Below, one piece after another: positions 22,416 to 34,936 of a stretch of DNA of 64,000 bases. Positions within the stretch are counted from its first letter, which is position 1. Every line of letters begins with the position of its first letter. The notes below the pieces were generated by a model that had not been told where the DNA came from, did no database searches, and was given only the letters and a program-made list of their open reading frames with translations. The translations under genes and the position numbers were made by a program. The stretch spans positions 3,737,501 to 3,801,500 of the forward strand of contig NC_084892.1 in the NCBI RefSeq assembly GCF_958979055.1, written 5' to 3'. Source of the stretch: Alnus glutinosa (Eukaryota > Streptophyta > Magnoliopsida > Fagales > Betulaceae).

Positions 22416-25400
22416 AAGTATGACATCGATTATTATAAGTTTCTTATAAACTGATCTGATAATTAATATGAAACTCAAATGAAATGTCAAGTAAGTCACT
22501 ATACAATTAAATTTGTCTATCAAATTTCGTTGCTTAATTTTTCATGCATATTTTATCACATGCCGCTCATTTAAATTGCCACATGAATTTGTATAATATT
22601 ATAATAAAAGTTGTGGTACCAGAATATTTTTTAAACCTACTTGACCTGCTTATTGAGTTTCCCAAACAGCTCGTATATGTGTTGTTATTTGAGTTCCCAA
22701 ACAGCTCCTATATCATTCTTACGAATGTAGTTTTGGCACTGATCTACTTATTCAATTTTTATTTCATCTTTTAACTGAGTAACAACAAATTATGCAGTTA
22801 GAAAAATAAAAAAAAAATTACATAATCTAAAATACAAAGACCCAAAAAAAAAATTCAATCTTTATAGCTAGCTATACAACTACAGCTTTAGAGGAGATTT
22901 TCAAAGGTGGAGAAGATAATCGAAAATGTTGCTAGTGAATTAAGTTGGTTGTAGCGGCCCACGGTGGTTGGTGGACGTCAACCAACCAGCTTACGAGGGA
23001 GCTGGAGATACTAAGATTAATTGTACAATAGTAATGAGACACCATCTCAAGCAGTGAGGCATAGAACCATCAAGATCGGATATTTTTGAGGTTCAGATCT
23101 TAATCTATAATTTATAGTGGACCAAAATAGCTCTACAACAGTGCATGGGGTACATGCGCAAGGGAGGGGGCCGGTGGATAATTGAGCGATGGCCAGCAAT
23201 GGAGAAGGAGGCGGCCTCACGTGGGTGGTGGAGGTTGTGAGTGTTAAATCACAATTTACCCCAAAAGCTTAAACTAATAGAAATATGTAAATTTAATAAT
23301 TTAATTAATATTTTAACACTTCTCCTCACATGTGGGCTCAAAATCCTTTTTAATTGGTAATGTTCAACACACAAAATATTTAATTAAAATTAGGAGTAAA
23401 TGACTGAGATAATGTTCAAATTCAAAATCTTTGGCTGTGATATTATGTTGAGCATAAGGTAACCCTTAGAACTAATTCGTAATGGTATACATAGTGTCTA
23501 ACATCGAACCATCCGTAAATTCTCTATCTTTTCTTTCTTTTACTTCCATTACTATTCCACTTTTATTCTCATGTTTTGGATTTATGCACAAATCTTAACT
23601 GTTGGTTTTCAATAGATTTAACCTATAAACAAAAGACTAGAAAAATTAAAGAAGAAAAAAAAATTAAAAAAAAAAAGAAAAAAAAAAAAAGAAAACGATG
23701 GTGAAGAAGAAAACATGAGACATGCAAACCCTGCCATCTTAGCCCAGTTTGAATTATCTCCCAATTTTCGTATTTCCCAAACAAAAAATTTGATTATTGA
23801 ACAGCATTTATGAGCCAAAAGTAGAGAGCAACCACCATCCTAGACAACCTAGGTAAGGTTGCAGGCAGAGAGGATCGTGAACAAAAAGGCTGAGAATGAT
23901 TTATAATAATTAAATTTGACTATTATAAATTTTTTTTGTCTTCAATAAAATAGGTAAAATAGATTTTTTACTTCTAGCTAGAATAATAAATAAACTCTTT
24001 GACTTATTCACTATTCACACTACAAAAAGTTTTTTCAATCATTTTCTCTCACCATTTCCCACTCTCTCTATTTCTTTCACATTTTTTCCCACACAAAATA
24101 ATATTTAAATACAAGTAGAGACTAAAATAGAGAATCTGTTAGAGAGAATATAGAAAAAGTAGTACTTAAAATAGAGAGCAGTACTTTTTTAATAGCTATT
24201 TTGGCTATTATTACTGAAGATGCTCACCCACAAAGTAGCTATTAAAAAAATGCAACTCTATTTTAGCTACTATTCTTTATATACTGGTCAAGTGGGTTCC
24301 ATAAGTGGTATCTCACAATCACATGTCCAATTTTTCTCAAATTCGGACAAATAATTTGAAAGAATCCTGATCCGATAAAAATTGGGTTGTCCAACCACTT
24401 AACCAGTCAGGTGGGTCCTATAAGTAACATCTCAGAATCACCCGTCCGAATTCTCTCAAATTTAGAAATAACTGTAGACAGATAATGAATGCACACCTAA
24501 GATTTATTTAATAGCATTATTAAATAAATTATTGTCATATATAATATAAGTTATATATTCAACCATATATATATATCAAGAACAAAAGTAGTGATTACAA
24601 AGTCAATTCAGTTCATTCATTTACGGAAGCTATCTTCTTCCTTTAATGATTTTCATCTTAAATCGTGGCATCTTTCAATCATGCCCATGTTTCACCCATG
24701 ATGCATAATTTCTTTTCTTTTCTTTTTTTTCTTCGTTTAAATAAATTGGAAAATGTCAACCACCTTCTACCGAATTTTAGCCCCAAGATTACGTTATATA
24801 TCTCTTTTTTGCATATGCATGGTAAGTAATATGCATCCGAATCCAATGTACATGAATTATTACGATCCGATCCGATCCGTTTATTCCTCCTTGAGGCAGG
24901 GAGATGGAATCGTAATGATCAATCATTGTACGAACAATGAATATTTATAGGGTTGAGATGAGTCTTTTACTGCAGCTATAGAGGCTGCATATTAATATAT
25001 AATGAAGGCCATGCCATTTAATTTGCAGCTAATTTTGTATATGATTTTTCTCTTATGATTTTTTTCTTATAGTTCATGACTGGTCTACCATCTAATAAGC
25101 CCTTAAGAAAGCATGACTTTTTAGCTCGTTAGTCGGCTCATTCTCGATAAAGCCTTATAAGCTGGCCGTTATCCAATTTGATTAAGAAAAACAGACACAC
25201 AAGCATTAAAAGAGGCCGTATCTACTATATTCTAGTCATTACTACCTTTAAACATTTAATTTCTCTCGGGGGCTCAAGAATGTGTCTCGAATAGAGTTGA
25301 GGTCACATAATCGAATCCGTTGGTCCATGAACCCTCTCTACTAACTAACAACACACAGAAAAACACTCAATAAAGAGAAAGGAGCTGGATCATGCCCAAG

Positions 25401-26900
25401 TTATCTTTGGCGAATAGTTGCACCATTCATAAAATAGATTAATTAAATAAACATCCCAGGAGAAATGCTAATCATGATCTAAGACTAAGAGGCATCAAAC
25501 TTTGCTTTCTACTCCTGGTGCATTTATACAAGATCGACTTCCATGTGACAGGATGCTCCTTGGTGACTCCGAAGGATAGATAGAGGGAGTAGCCTCCCAT
25601 TTTATTAAATGAGATAAATGTACATATTTGTAATTAATTCCCTGTATTATAAAAATTGGCTGAGAGTGAGAGCTCCATATGAAAAGCAAAAAACATTAAG
25701 GTTCGTGTATCCAACTTTCGTTTAATTTTTTTTTTTTTTTTTTTTTTGTGAAAAAAAAAATGTCAAATATTATATTAATACTAATTATATTGTGACACAT
25801 GTCACTCACAATATATATATATATATATATATATAGTGAGTGATCGAGCCACCTCTATTGACCAAACAAGAGTGACCAAAACATCTCAACGTTATAAAGG
25901 AGTTTTCAGCAAATTTTTGTACTTAAAAAAGCTGATTACAAAAATATGCAAGTACAAGAGTTAGATTTTACTTTCTTTTTTTCTTTTTTTTTCTTTTTTT
26001 GAACAGGAGTTAGATTTTACATTTATCCCATGTTAAAAAGCCTGGTATCATAAATGATAAACCTTTACAAGTGATTTCCGATCCAACAATTTTTATTTAT
26101 TTTTAGGTTAACCATTTTAGGCTTTCCACTTGTCTGACTGCATTGATTTGATGACACAAAAGAATCTTTTATTTGCCCATTCAAAAACCACCAAACTCCT
26201 CTGGCATGTGATCTATCATCTACATACACCAAATTGTGTTATATATAAATATAGAATTAATTGGACCATTAAACTAAGAGTTGCTACTTGCTTGCTAGGA
26301 ATGGTGATTGGATGACGAGAAATTTTCTGTTTCCAGGCCCAACTTTGACTTTCTAAAAATTATTATTTTGCCTTCAGAAAACAGTACCATTAATTGCCTC
26401 TCTTTGTAAGGCACTTTCCCACGCAGTTTCCACCCCTTTTTGGCTTTTTCTTGACCATTTTAGTGTCATAACATAGGATTACCTATCAATTTGAATTAAT
26501 AAGTTCTAGGAAATTAATCCATTTGCCCAGATTGCCTACCTGATTGTAGGAGCATAACAGACAATTGCAGAGAATTCCGATCCTTATTTCTCTCGGCTAC
26601 AAATTTTTAGGTTGAGCGATGCATTCGGGTTGAGCTCAAACATAGCCTGGTTGTAGGTGTATGAGCTTGGGTCAAGTTCCTTGAACCTGATCATGGAGGC
26701 AGTATTCGTGTTGTGTAGGAGAAAGGGTGGCTATGGTCCCTTGTCCTCCATTTCAAGGAACATGTGTACGAGTAAATTAAAGCAATTCCAATACTCAAAC
26801 CGACCAGCACCTAGAGTATGGACCCGTCTATGTATAAAGTCATAAGCCTGATTTTTACAGGAAAACAATGTGATTCCTGCTACGATACTGACTTGTAACG
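22416..26900. other. Gene-free, AT-rich stretch
   Basis: Repeat fragments only: 23245-23345 is a second copy of the repeat at 7410-7520. The blocks at about 24285-24355 and 24405-24475 are direct relatives of each other and of 42850-42920. Homopolymer tracts lie around 23650-23690 and 25730-25747, with an AT run at 25807-25838. No coding sequence recognised. Confidence 0.4.
24285..24480 (+). repeat. Two diverged direct copies of a dispersed repeat
   Basis: The blocks share 'aagtg(g)tatctcacaatc' or close variants, then 'caaattcggacaaataa' or close variants. A third copy lies near 42850-42930. Probably fragments of one transposon family. Confidence 0.5.
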
Positions 26901-27084
26901 CATGACAAGTGCCAAACTATTGCTGAGCTAAGTGTGACACAATCATGGAAGCCTCCCGTGTTGGTCTCTTTTAAGTTCTAAAATTGTGGTACAAGAGTTG
27001 TTGGGCAATTCATCTTTCGGACTTTTAGCGATTTGTTATTCGGATTGTTAGTAATTCAGGCTGTAAATGTAAGATGGTTTTTAC

Positions 27085-27497
27085 GGAGTCCATTTGCCCA
27101 AGCAAATGAGTGGGCTGCCCGAGATCTTATAGAAGCTCTCACATATTTGCTGTGCGAATTACCAGCAGTCTGACAACAAAATTTTTGAAAATCTCAATCT
27201 CATTTACATTGTATAAGAAAGTTAGAGACATGTTTTTCCCTTGAGAGACCCAGAAAAGCATGGTCAACACTATATAGTAATTTGGCCAGTAAATGTGAAA
27301 AAAATCTTATGAAGCCTATCTGCACAAACAGATGGGTGGGTTACTCGAGATCTCATAAAAACTTTCTCACATTTGCTGTTCGAATTACTAGGAGAATTGA
27401 CAACAAAATTGCTAAAGATCTCAATTTCATATACAATATCGTACATGAAAGTTTGAGAAACGTTTTCTCATTGGAAGATCCAGAAGAGCATGGTCAA

Positions 27498-27505
<8 letters not shown>
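27085..27505 (+). repeat. Diverged tandem duplication, unit about 220 bp
   Basis: The unit at 27085-27275 recurs at 27305-27505 in the same order: 'gagatcttatagaagctctc' against 'gagatctcataaaaactttc', then 'caacaaaat', 'gatct/aatct caat', and finally 'gcatggtcaacacta' in both. Divergence suggests an old duplication. A related motif occurs near 34200-34240. The 85-codon frame in the second unit is not considered a gene. Confidence 0.7.
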
Positions 27506-27529
<24 letters not shown>

Positions 27530-27530
27530 A
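27503..27530. repeat. (AT)n microsatellite
   Basis: Simple dinucleotide run at the end of the second duplicated unit. A similar run lies at 28344-28363. Confidence 0.85.
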
Positions 27531-28027
27531 AAGGGTTGAGGGTTAAGGGTCGAAGATACCATAAAGAAAAGAGGTCCAATCAATTATTTTCAACATTTTC
27601 TTTGCACAGCAACTAGTTGAAATATCCTGGAAGAGTTGAGAAGTATGACTCTTGAAATAATAACACTCGTGTCTCTATACTTTTGGAAAGGTTGCTAGCA
27701 ACCAACATATTCTATCCTTGTTCTTCTTGATTAATTATATTTGAACTCTCAAACCTTTTATCTTTTATCTTTTATCTGAACTCTTAAGCCTACTCTAGAA
27801 TTCTATGGAACCATGGTTGTGACACTAAAAGAAGAACAAGACTTTTCTTCAAATTAGGTCGGATGAAGTTTCTTTAAGTCAATTTCCATTCTATGAAAAG
27901 AATACGTATCCATTCATCTTCTCCAACCTAATCTAACCTAACCTAATCTAAAGAAATACTTTATCTGTTAAATAAAGTCTAAGTTTCCAATATATTGTAA
28001 GTAGTGAAAGGAAGATTATTTATTTTA

Positions 28028-28034
<7 letters not shown>

Positions 28035-28073
<39 letters not shown>
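28035..28073 (+). repeat. Poly(A) tract, about 39 bases
   Basis: Long adenine run without a recognisable retroposon body or target duplication. Confidence 0.8.
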
Positions 28074-28075
<2 letters not shown>

Positions 28076-28964
28076 TTTGAGAAGATCAGGACATTCAAGC
28101 CAATTAATACTTTCCGTCTCCAAGTACAGCCAAATTAGTTGCAATTTTGAAGCCAAATTTAAGACCATGGCTTGAAATAAATAGACGTTATTTTTTCTCA
28201 CCAGCCTCTTACCAGGAGGCCTCTTAATTGTGTTTATGTGCACGGCCTCCACAGAGCTGCCTACCTTCAATGTTCAAACATTGCGCCGCAAGAAAACCTG
28301 CAAAAGATTTTCTGATTTTTTTTATCCTTTATCTTTAATTCCTTTATATATATATATATATATAATTTCGTCCTTTTGTTATGTTTTGAGTTCTATACTA
28401 ATTAATTTTATTTTTATTTTTTGGAAAGTAGGGACTATTTTTTTATTGCTTATTTTTGGCTCAATAATCTAAATATTTTGAATGAAAGCTCGTCACATAT
28501 TTGTATGGTATAGATGGCCGATATAAATACGTACTTATCCAAGCCTGACTAAAACAAGAAGTAAAATAATGAAGGAGGTCTGCCTAATTTTCGCCTTTGG
28601 TGGCGCTCATAAAAGCCCCAAGTTTAATACCCATTAATTAAAAAGCAGCTTACTATTTATTATAATAACCAGATGACCTGTTCTTCATTAATTCAAATCT
28701 ATCCTTAATTAATACCAGAATAATGCTTGTTTCAAAGTGATTTTACCAGGCTAATTAACCAAAAAAATCTTCATATAATAAGAGGTTAATATGGTTGCAT
28801 AAACAAGAAAAAAATAATAATAAAAAAAAAATCATTATCAAAGGGCTTCCAGCCTACTAAAGGAAATATTTTGATTAGGATATCCAAGGAGTGTTAGACT
28901 AGATTTGGTTTCCAGAAATACCAAACCAATCCAAGCCAATGGTTTTTTTTTTTTTTACACTACT

Positions 28965-29300
28965 CTCGTGAACTCTCGACACGAAATTAGCGGGTTACGA
29001 TTAATGGGTCCGACTTATTTAATAAAATAGGTTGAGTTATTGACCTATATAATTTTATATCAATATTATCTCAACACAACTAGAATCCTACACGCGACAT
29101 TTAGGGCTAGCAATTTTTTACACCATCCGCGCACCCGACATGAACCCAACACAAAATGAGAGAGTCAGAGTTGAGAAGATCTTACCTATTTAATTCAATT
29201 GATCAAGTTAAGGTTGATCTATACAGCTATATAATGTACTTTTATACTCATACCCCAACACAACCTGAACCCGATGCACAAACACGAATTGCCGTCTGGC
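28965..29300. repeat. Transposon-like repeat with 'acacgaa' motifs
   Basis: 'gacacgaaattagcgggtta' near the left end and 'acacgaattgcc' near the right, with 'acacaac' motifs between, match a style of plant repeat I have seen often. No coding sequence. Boundaries are approximate. Confidence 0.4.
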
Positions 29301-31550
29301 CGTAAGATGGAAATGTCCCCAGGTTTTAAAATTTGTCCCCCTCTCTCTCTCTCTCTCTCTCTCTATACGTTTTAGCCCTTGATGAGAAATATCGGTTCCA
29401 CCCTGAATACAACAATTTTAAATAGTTCAAGTCAAGACCATTGAAGGAGGTGAACTCAAATACTTGAATTATTTCATTGCGTATACGAGTATGAGCAGAA
29501 AATAATCAATTGAGTTTTTTTTATTATTATTATTTCTTAGTTTTTTTTTTTTTTTTATGTTTTATAAAAAAAAATTAAGGTAAAAAATGACAGGTTAATT
29601 AATTGACTTTAATCTACACATTCGTTAGTATCGACAAAGTTTTCTTTCAAGCTGTGAGAATTCGATTCTCTCAATTTCAATTGAAATAGAGATGAGTTAA
29701 TTGATGGTCAAAATTTTGTTTTATTACATCTAACCGTGTACATCATGTCATTTTTAAATAACGTAACAACATATTCAACACGTGGCATTATGCACTCCGT
29801 TGGATGTAACAAAACAAAATCTTAATAATGAAATTACTTCCATTCATTTAACTTGAAATTGAGTGTTTTAAACTGGATTGGAAGAAAGTCATCAAATTTA
29901 GTCTCTTAAATTGACATATGTCATTTGAAAATCACATACTAAGCTAATCCTATTAAAAATATATCTACGTGAAGATCACATATTTTAAGAATAAATGTCA
30001 GTTTGATAGACTAAATTAAAGAAATTTTTTCGAACCCAATTTCGAAAAAAACTTTGCCCCCACTACTATATGGTTAATTTTACATCCAAATAAATTCTAC
30101 TAAAATATTATGGGGAGACATATTGATTGGAACGCATGGAGAAGATCGACATGTGGCTCGATTTGTAATCACTCGTTTCAACTCAACATAGTTTTTCTTT
30201 AAATTGAATCGAAAGTAATTATTTTGAATTAAGTTTATTAAACTGATATCTATTCTTAAAACACGTGATTTTAACCTAGAGCATTTGAGAAGAAAAGGTA
30301 AAAGAAGCCATTTGTGAAGTAATATGTAAAAGAAACCCAAGGCCTACCTGAGAAAGCCTGCGTGTCCTAGTCCGACCAGAACAAAACAGGTTCCAATTTT
30401 AAGTTCTATCAGTTGAGTTGGTTAAAGTACAAGGGAGGGACTAATGTGATGGATCCATATCCATGTTGTGCAATGGATATCATGTGAGAGGGAAGAAACC
30501 ATTAAAGTAAACCAATAAATCAGTAAGTGGCTCAGGAAAAAAGTAAATGAATATATAGGAATTAATACATTGTGTTAGGTCAAAAATTTGAAAGCAAATA
30601 AATATATAGGAATTATTTATTATTCACAATGAAACAATTAATTCTGACAACAGGAGGGAGGTGATCAATAATAATATAAGATAAAGAACCAACTAATATT
30701 AATAATAATAATAATAATTTAAAGAAAACGCTCTTTCCCTCCAAAGAATCATTAAGCCATGTTGTTTAACTGTTTAAGGATATATTCCCTCAAAACTAGT
30801 AAGAGAAGCCAAAACCAAAAAGGATGTTTCAGAAATTTAACCAATTTTTTGAAGTTGAAAACATATATATAAACATACACACATAGAAGGTTTCTATTTA
30901 TTGTGTTTTGTTGGTTTTTCCTAGGTAATTTCAAGGGATTTGATGCATGAGATGTGCTGTAGTTTCAACGGTTCAGATTTAATTTTACTCTCTTTCTTTT
31001 TCTCATAAAAAAAAACTAGAAAAAAAAAAGTATTATAATGAGTGATAGACTTTATTTTCCATTCAACTTGTACATTTAGCTGATAGACTTCAATTTCCAT
31101 GGGTTTCATTAAAAATTGTTGGTATTTTCTATTCGTCCATTGAATATGTAGGTGGGGTTGGGTTTTTAAATAAGGGTTTAGCTTTAAAAGCCATTGGTTT
31201 TTACCTGTTCTCTCTATTGCTCTTCTCACAAGCCTTAAAACACCGACTACCCTAAGCAATGAATGAAGGAAAGCCTTTCTGCTCTTTGTAATTGCAATAT
31301 TTACTGCAATTTCCCTCTTCCTGCATGCTTCTTGGGATTTTTTCCAGCCATTAATACATTTCCTGGCCTAAATTTACACTCTTCTTCTACCCAACACTTC
31401 AATTCAATTCCATCACTCTCTCTTTCTCTCTCTTCTCTTACTCTCTCTCTCTCTCTCTCCCCCTCTTTCTCTCTTTCTACCTATACCCTCCACCTCCCTC
31501 CCACAATTAAATTAAGCTTTAAAGATAACCCATCGCTCTCACCCTTCATT
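29301..31550. other. Gene-free stretch upstream of GIR1
   Basis: AT-rich sequence with a CT run at 29339-29364 and a TAA run at about 30693-30718. CT-rich sequence at 31405-31475 lies about 100 bp before the GIR1 TATA candidate. Open frames here are low-complexity. Confidence 0.4.
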
Positions 31551-31555
31551 TCCCT

Positions 31556-31564
31556 TATATATAA
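31556..31564 (+). promoter_or_regulatory. Candidate TATA box of GIR1
   Basis: TATATATAA lies about 410 bp before the GIR1 start codon, after a pyrimidine-rich tract. With transcription starting near 31590, the leader would be about 380 nt and may contain an intron. Start site not verified. Confidence 0.45.
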
Positions 31565-31778
31565 GGAGGCCCTGGAGGTCCATACCACCTACACAGACCA
31601 TGTTGATGGTGCCGGAGCTAGTCCTGGTTCATATCTAGCCTGCCTCCGGCCAGCAATTCCCGGTCACTCTTATTCCTCTCTATATCAATCTATCTTCTCC
31701 CTTCACTGAAATTGGCAGAGCCCTTAGGTTGGCATAAAGTTCCTTTGAGGTAGGCTATGTGACCTCCTTTTGTAACCA

Positions 31779-31801
31779 CCCCCCCCCCCCCCCCCCCCCC
31801 C
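31779..31801 (+). repeat. Poly(C) run of 23 in the GIR1 leader region
   Basis: An uninterrupted run of 23 cytosines about 170 bp before the GIR1 start codon. It is one of four G/C homopolymers of similar length in the window. Confidence 0.9.
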
Positions 31802-31971
31802 AATCTTCTTTTAATGCTTTCGTAACATCAAAACCTTGTATGTTACAATTACATACAATTCAGTTTTCGATTTTTCAGATGTTTCTTTATTGAATCAGCT
31901 TGTTTCTTTTTGGTGATTTTTTAGGCAGGGTGAGATATATATATCTATATATATACACATAAACACCAAAG

Positions 31972-32310
31972 ATGAGTCGCCGAAGTGGAAGCAGCCCAAA
32001 GCTGGAATTGAAGTTGAACCTTTCACCACCGAGGCCTAACCCGCGAGTGGAGTCGCCAAGCCGCTCGGCCACGGTGTCGCCGACATCCCCGCAAAGCTCG
32101 TGTGTGTCGTCGGAGCTCAACCAGGATGATCCTCTCCGATACCCGAACAGCCCCGAGGTGACATCCATGGTGCTCGTGGGGTGTCCGCGCTGCCTCATGT
32201 ATGTGATGCTCTCAGAGGACGACCCCAAATGCCCCAAATGCAAGAGCACAGTTTTGCTTGACTTTCTTCATGACACCACTAGTCCCGCCACCAAGACAAG
32301 GAAGAGTTAG
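31972..32310 (+). CDS. GIR1: GL2-interacting repressor 1-like protein (GIR1), 112 aa
   Basis: A single exon encodes 112 residues. Residues 11-17 (LELKLNL) form an LxLxL EAR motif, the docking site for TOPLESS co-repressors. A serine/proline-rich stretch follows (about 20-62). Residues 71-90 hold two CxxC pairs (C71/C74 and C87/C90), a small zinc-ribbon-like block reading VGCPRCLMYVMLSEDDPKCP. Overall order and length match Arabidopsis GIR1 (At5g06270). That protein links the homeodomain factor GLABRA2 to TOPLESS, with effects on root-hair and epidermal fate and histone acetylation. It should act in the nucleus. The start is the only ATG before the conserved MSRRS. The leader contains a 23-base C run and may contain an intron. 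Function here is by homology. Confidence 0.9.
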   Translation: MSRRSGSSPKLELKLNLSPPRPNPRVESPSRSATVSPTSPQSSCVSSELNQDDPLRYPNSPEVTSMVLVGCPRCLMYVMLSEDDPKCPKCKSTVLLDFLHDTTSPATKTRKS

Positions 32311-33140
32311 AGTAGGCTCTTTTTTATAATTCCGCTGTTGTTGTTACTAGGACTTTTAGCCTTTCTATTTTTATCTTTCTTGTCTTCTTTTTGTTTCTCT
32401 TTTTTTTTTGGGGGGGAGGGGGGGTGTGGGGGGAGCGGGGGCAGCGCTATTTGCGCTCCATTTTTAGCAGCCAACAAAAAAGGGGGGAGGATGGACATGG
32501 AGAGCTCTTTGGCTGAAAAGTGGAGCGCGAATATCACTACCCTTTTTTTGCTTTCTTACTTTGCTAATCATAGAAAATAGGACAATGGGCAATCTGGGCA
32601 CATATGGGCATCTCTCTGGGTTCAGCTTTCTTCCCTCTTTAGCAGAAATCGATGTAAACGGGTTTAACTGTAACTGCCCAAATTTTTCTTTATCAAAATA
32701 GTAGGTAATATTTTATTTTGCCTTCATTTTTCCCCCACCCCTACCTTTGTGCTACGTTATATTGTCATCCAATCGACAAAACGCTACATAAAACTTGCTG
32801 GGCAGTAAAAGTGAAAAGAACTTGGAGTTTGCCTGAAAAATAGACGGGTAAACTCTGTGACATGCAGTAGAATTCCTGCCTCCTGGTACACGATGACTTT
32901 GGGCCCACCGTGTCATGATTGGCCCCAATCCAGATATTTAAGAGCAGTTGCCCCCGTGGGGTCATCTGTAGGCCCAATCAAATGACCCATATCGGCCCAC
33001 GAGAATATCACACGGCCGGCACACGTTTTTGCATCGACCCAGTTTGATGGGAAACTTTGTTTAACATCTTCCATGCACGATTCGGTATAATAAAATGGAA
33101 ATGGAGACGATTTTGTTAATGTTATCAGAAAGATCCAACT
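32311..33140. other. GIR1 3' flank
   Basis: 3' UTR and intergenic DNA. A G-rich imperfect stretch (about 32409-32446) follows a T-run and may form G-quadruplex-like structure. No further gene is seen. Confidence 0.4.
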
Positions 33141-33141
33141 C

Positions 33142-33417
33142 TTTACTTAAAACTGCATTCTTATTTTGAGAAGCATTGTGTGTTGGCCAAAGAGGCAAAA
33201 TTTTACCCAATCTATAAACACTCTCGGCAACTAATCAACATGTTTATATAACATGAAAACACATTCACAACAGAAATATGGGTTTACTTAAAACTGCATT
33301 CTTATTTTGAGAAGCATTGTGTGTTGGCCAAAGAGGCAAAATTGTACCCAATCTAAACACTCTCGGCAACTAATCAACTTGTTTATATAACATGAAAACA
33401 TTAACAACAGAAATATG
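33142..33417 (+). repeat. Tandem duplication, 141-bp period
   Basis: The unit starting 'tttacttaaaactgcattct' at 33142 repeats from 33283 with few differences (for example 'attttacccaatctataaac' against 'attgtacccaatctaaac'). No coding content. It appears recent because identity is high. Confidence 0.9.
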
Positions 33418-33526
33418 TGTGTCAAAAAAGTGGTGAAAGCAACAAAGGTTATTAATTTAAGGAAGAGAGAAGGGCTAGTAGCTAGGTAGAGTTGGGTTGG
33501 GCAGTTCGAGCATTGAAAAAAAAGGA

Positions 33527-33551
33527 GGGGGGGGGGGGGGGGGGGGGGGGG
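33527..33551 (+). repeat. Poly(G) run of 25
   Basis: An uninterrupted run of 25 guanines follows an A-run and 'ggagg'. It is one of four similar G/C homopolymers. Confidence 0.9.
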
Positions 33552-34046
33552 CGGGCTATATTAGATTGAAAGACCATTAAAAACACATAAATGCACGAGT
33601 AATTGAGGCGGTTGAGAATAATGAGGATACAACGTCAGATGATAAATACAAATTTAATTCCACCTTCCTTCCCTCTCTTTGATCATCTCTTCCTTTTTCA
33701 CTAAATGCTATCTTTCTGTTGGGCATCCACTATTTTGGCAGCCTCTTGCTCTCTTCCATCTTCTCCCTATTCAATACCGTTTCACTCTTTAGTACTTTCT
33801 GTTTTCCAACGTCCCTTCCTTAACTCAAACACATCCACCTCTTTCTCTCTCTCAGCTGTATACAATTAGTATATTTGTTTCACATTAAAAAGCATAGGGA
33901 ATCTAAACGATGGCCTTAGCCTACTCTGTGTGTTCTTTTTCATTTTCCTGGGATAACTAAGATTGTTTTATAAATGCTATGGTCTGTCACTGAAACATGC
34001 CTAACAAAGATCCAAGGAAAATAATTCAGCCAATGTCCACATGCGT

Positions 34047-34050
<4 letters not shown>

Positions 34051-34082
<32 letters not shown>
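34051..34082 (+). repeat. (AG)n microsatellite
   Basis: Sixteen AG dinucleotides in intergenic sequence. Confidence 0.95.
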
Positions 34083-34086
<4 letters not shown>

Positions 34087-34912
34087 TCCCGCTCTTGAGT
34101 TAAGCAAAAGGATCAGACGATAAGAAAAGTTGAGTGATAGAGATCCATAATAATTTGGACAGCAAACGTGAGAGATCTCCTATAGGCTCACCTACCTGTT
34201 TGGGCAAGTAGACCTCATAAGGACTTTCTCACATTTGTTGTGATCTGTGGGGATCCAAATCCAGAACTGAGAACCACCATTGGGTGGCTCTTAGCGTTGG
34301 GGTATCATTAATGATAGTCCTCATCTGCAGTAACAAACTTAGGAGCAACTTTCGGCTCTTGAGGCTAAAAGTCAGGTGGTCAAGGAACTTTTCATTATAG
34401 GTTGGCTCTTACAAACAAGCCCGTGATATTAGGACATAAGTCTAAAAGGATAAGGAATTGAGAAGTGAGAGCTAATATTACGTTCTTCTAAAGCAATGAG
34501 CAAAAGGCATACCTTAAATGAACCCTTGAACTGAACTTTTAAACTGGCCAACAGAAGCATGGAATCTTAAACAACTACAATGCAACAGCAACACCAACAA
34601 GAAAAGGACCTGTAACTAAAGATCGATGGAAGTTTGAGGGTTGAAAATAAAAAGGCTATCAGGTGGTTGTTAGCATTCTCATTGCATAAAAATAAATAAA
34701 TAATGAAAACCCATCCTTCAGCCTACCTGCAACTGGAAACAACGACTTGCATATTATAAGGGAGCTTCTCCATTAATTGCATAGGTTAGATGACATAAAT
34801 CCTGCATGTGAGGACATTTCAGTATATGACAACTCCCGTTTGACTCCAAGCACCTACTCTAGGGATCAATATTTCACTAAGGTAGATTTTATACCAACAA
34901 AAACCTTTTTTT

Positions 34913-34936
34913 GGGGGGGTGGGGGGGGGGGGGGGG
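34913..34936 (+). repeat. Poly(G) run with one T
   Basis: Seven guanines, one T, then sixteen guanines. Confidence 0.9.
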
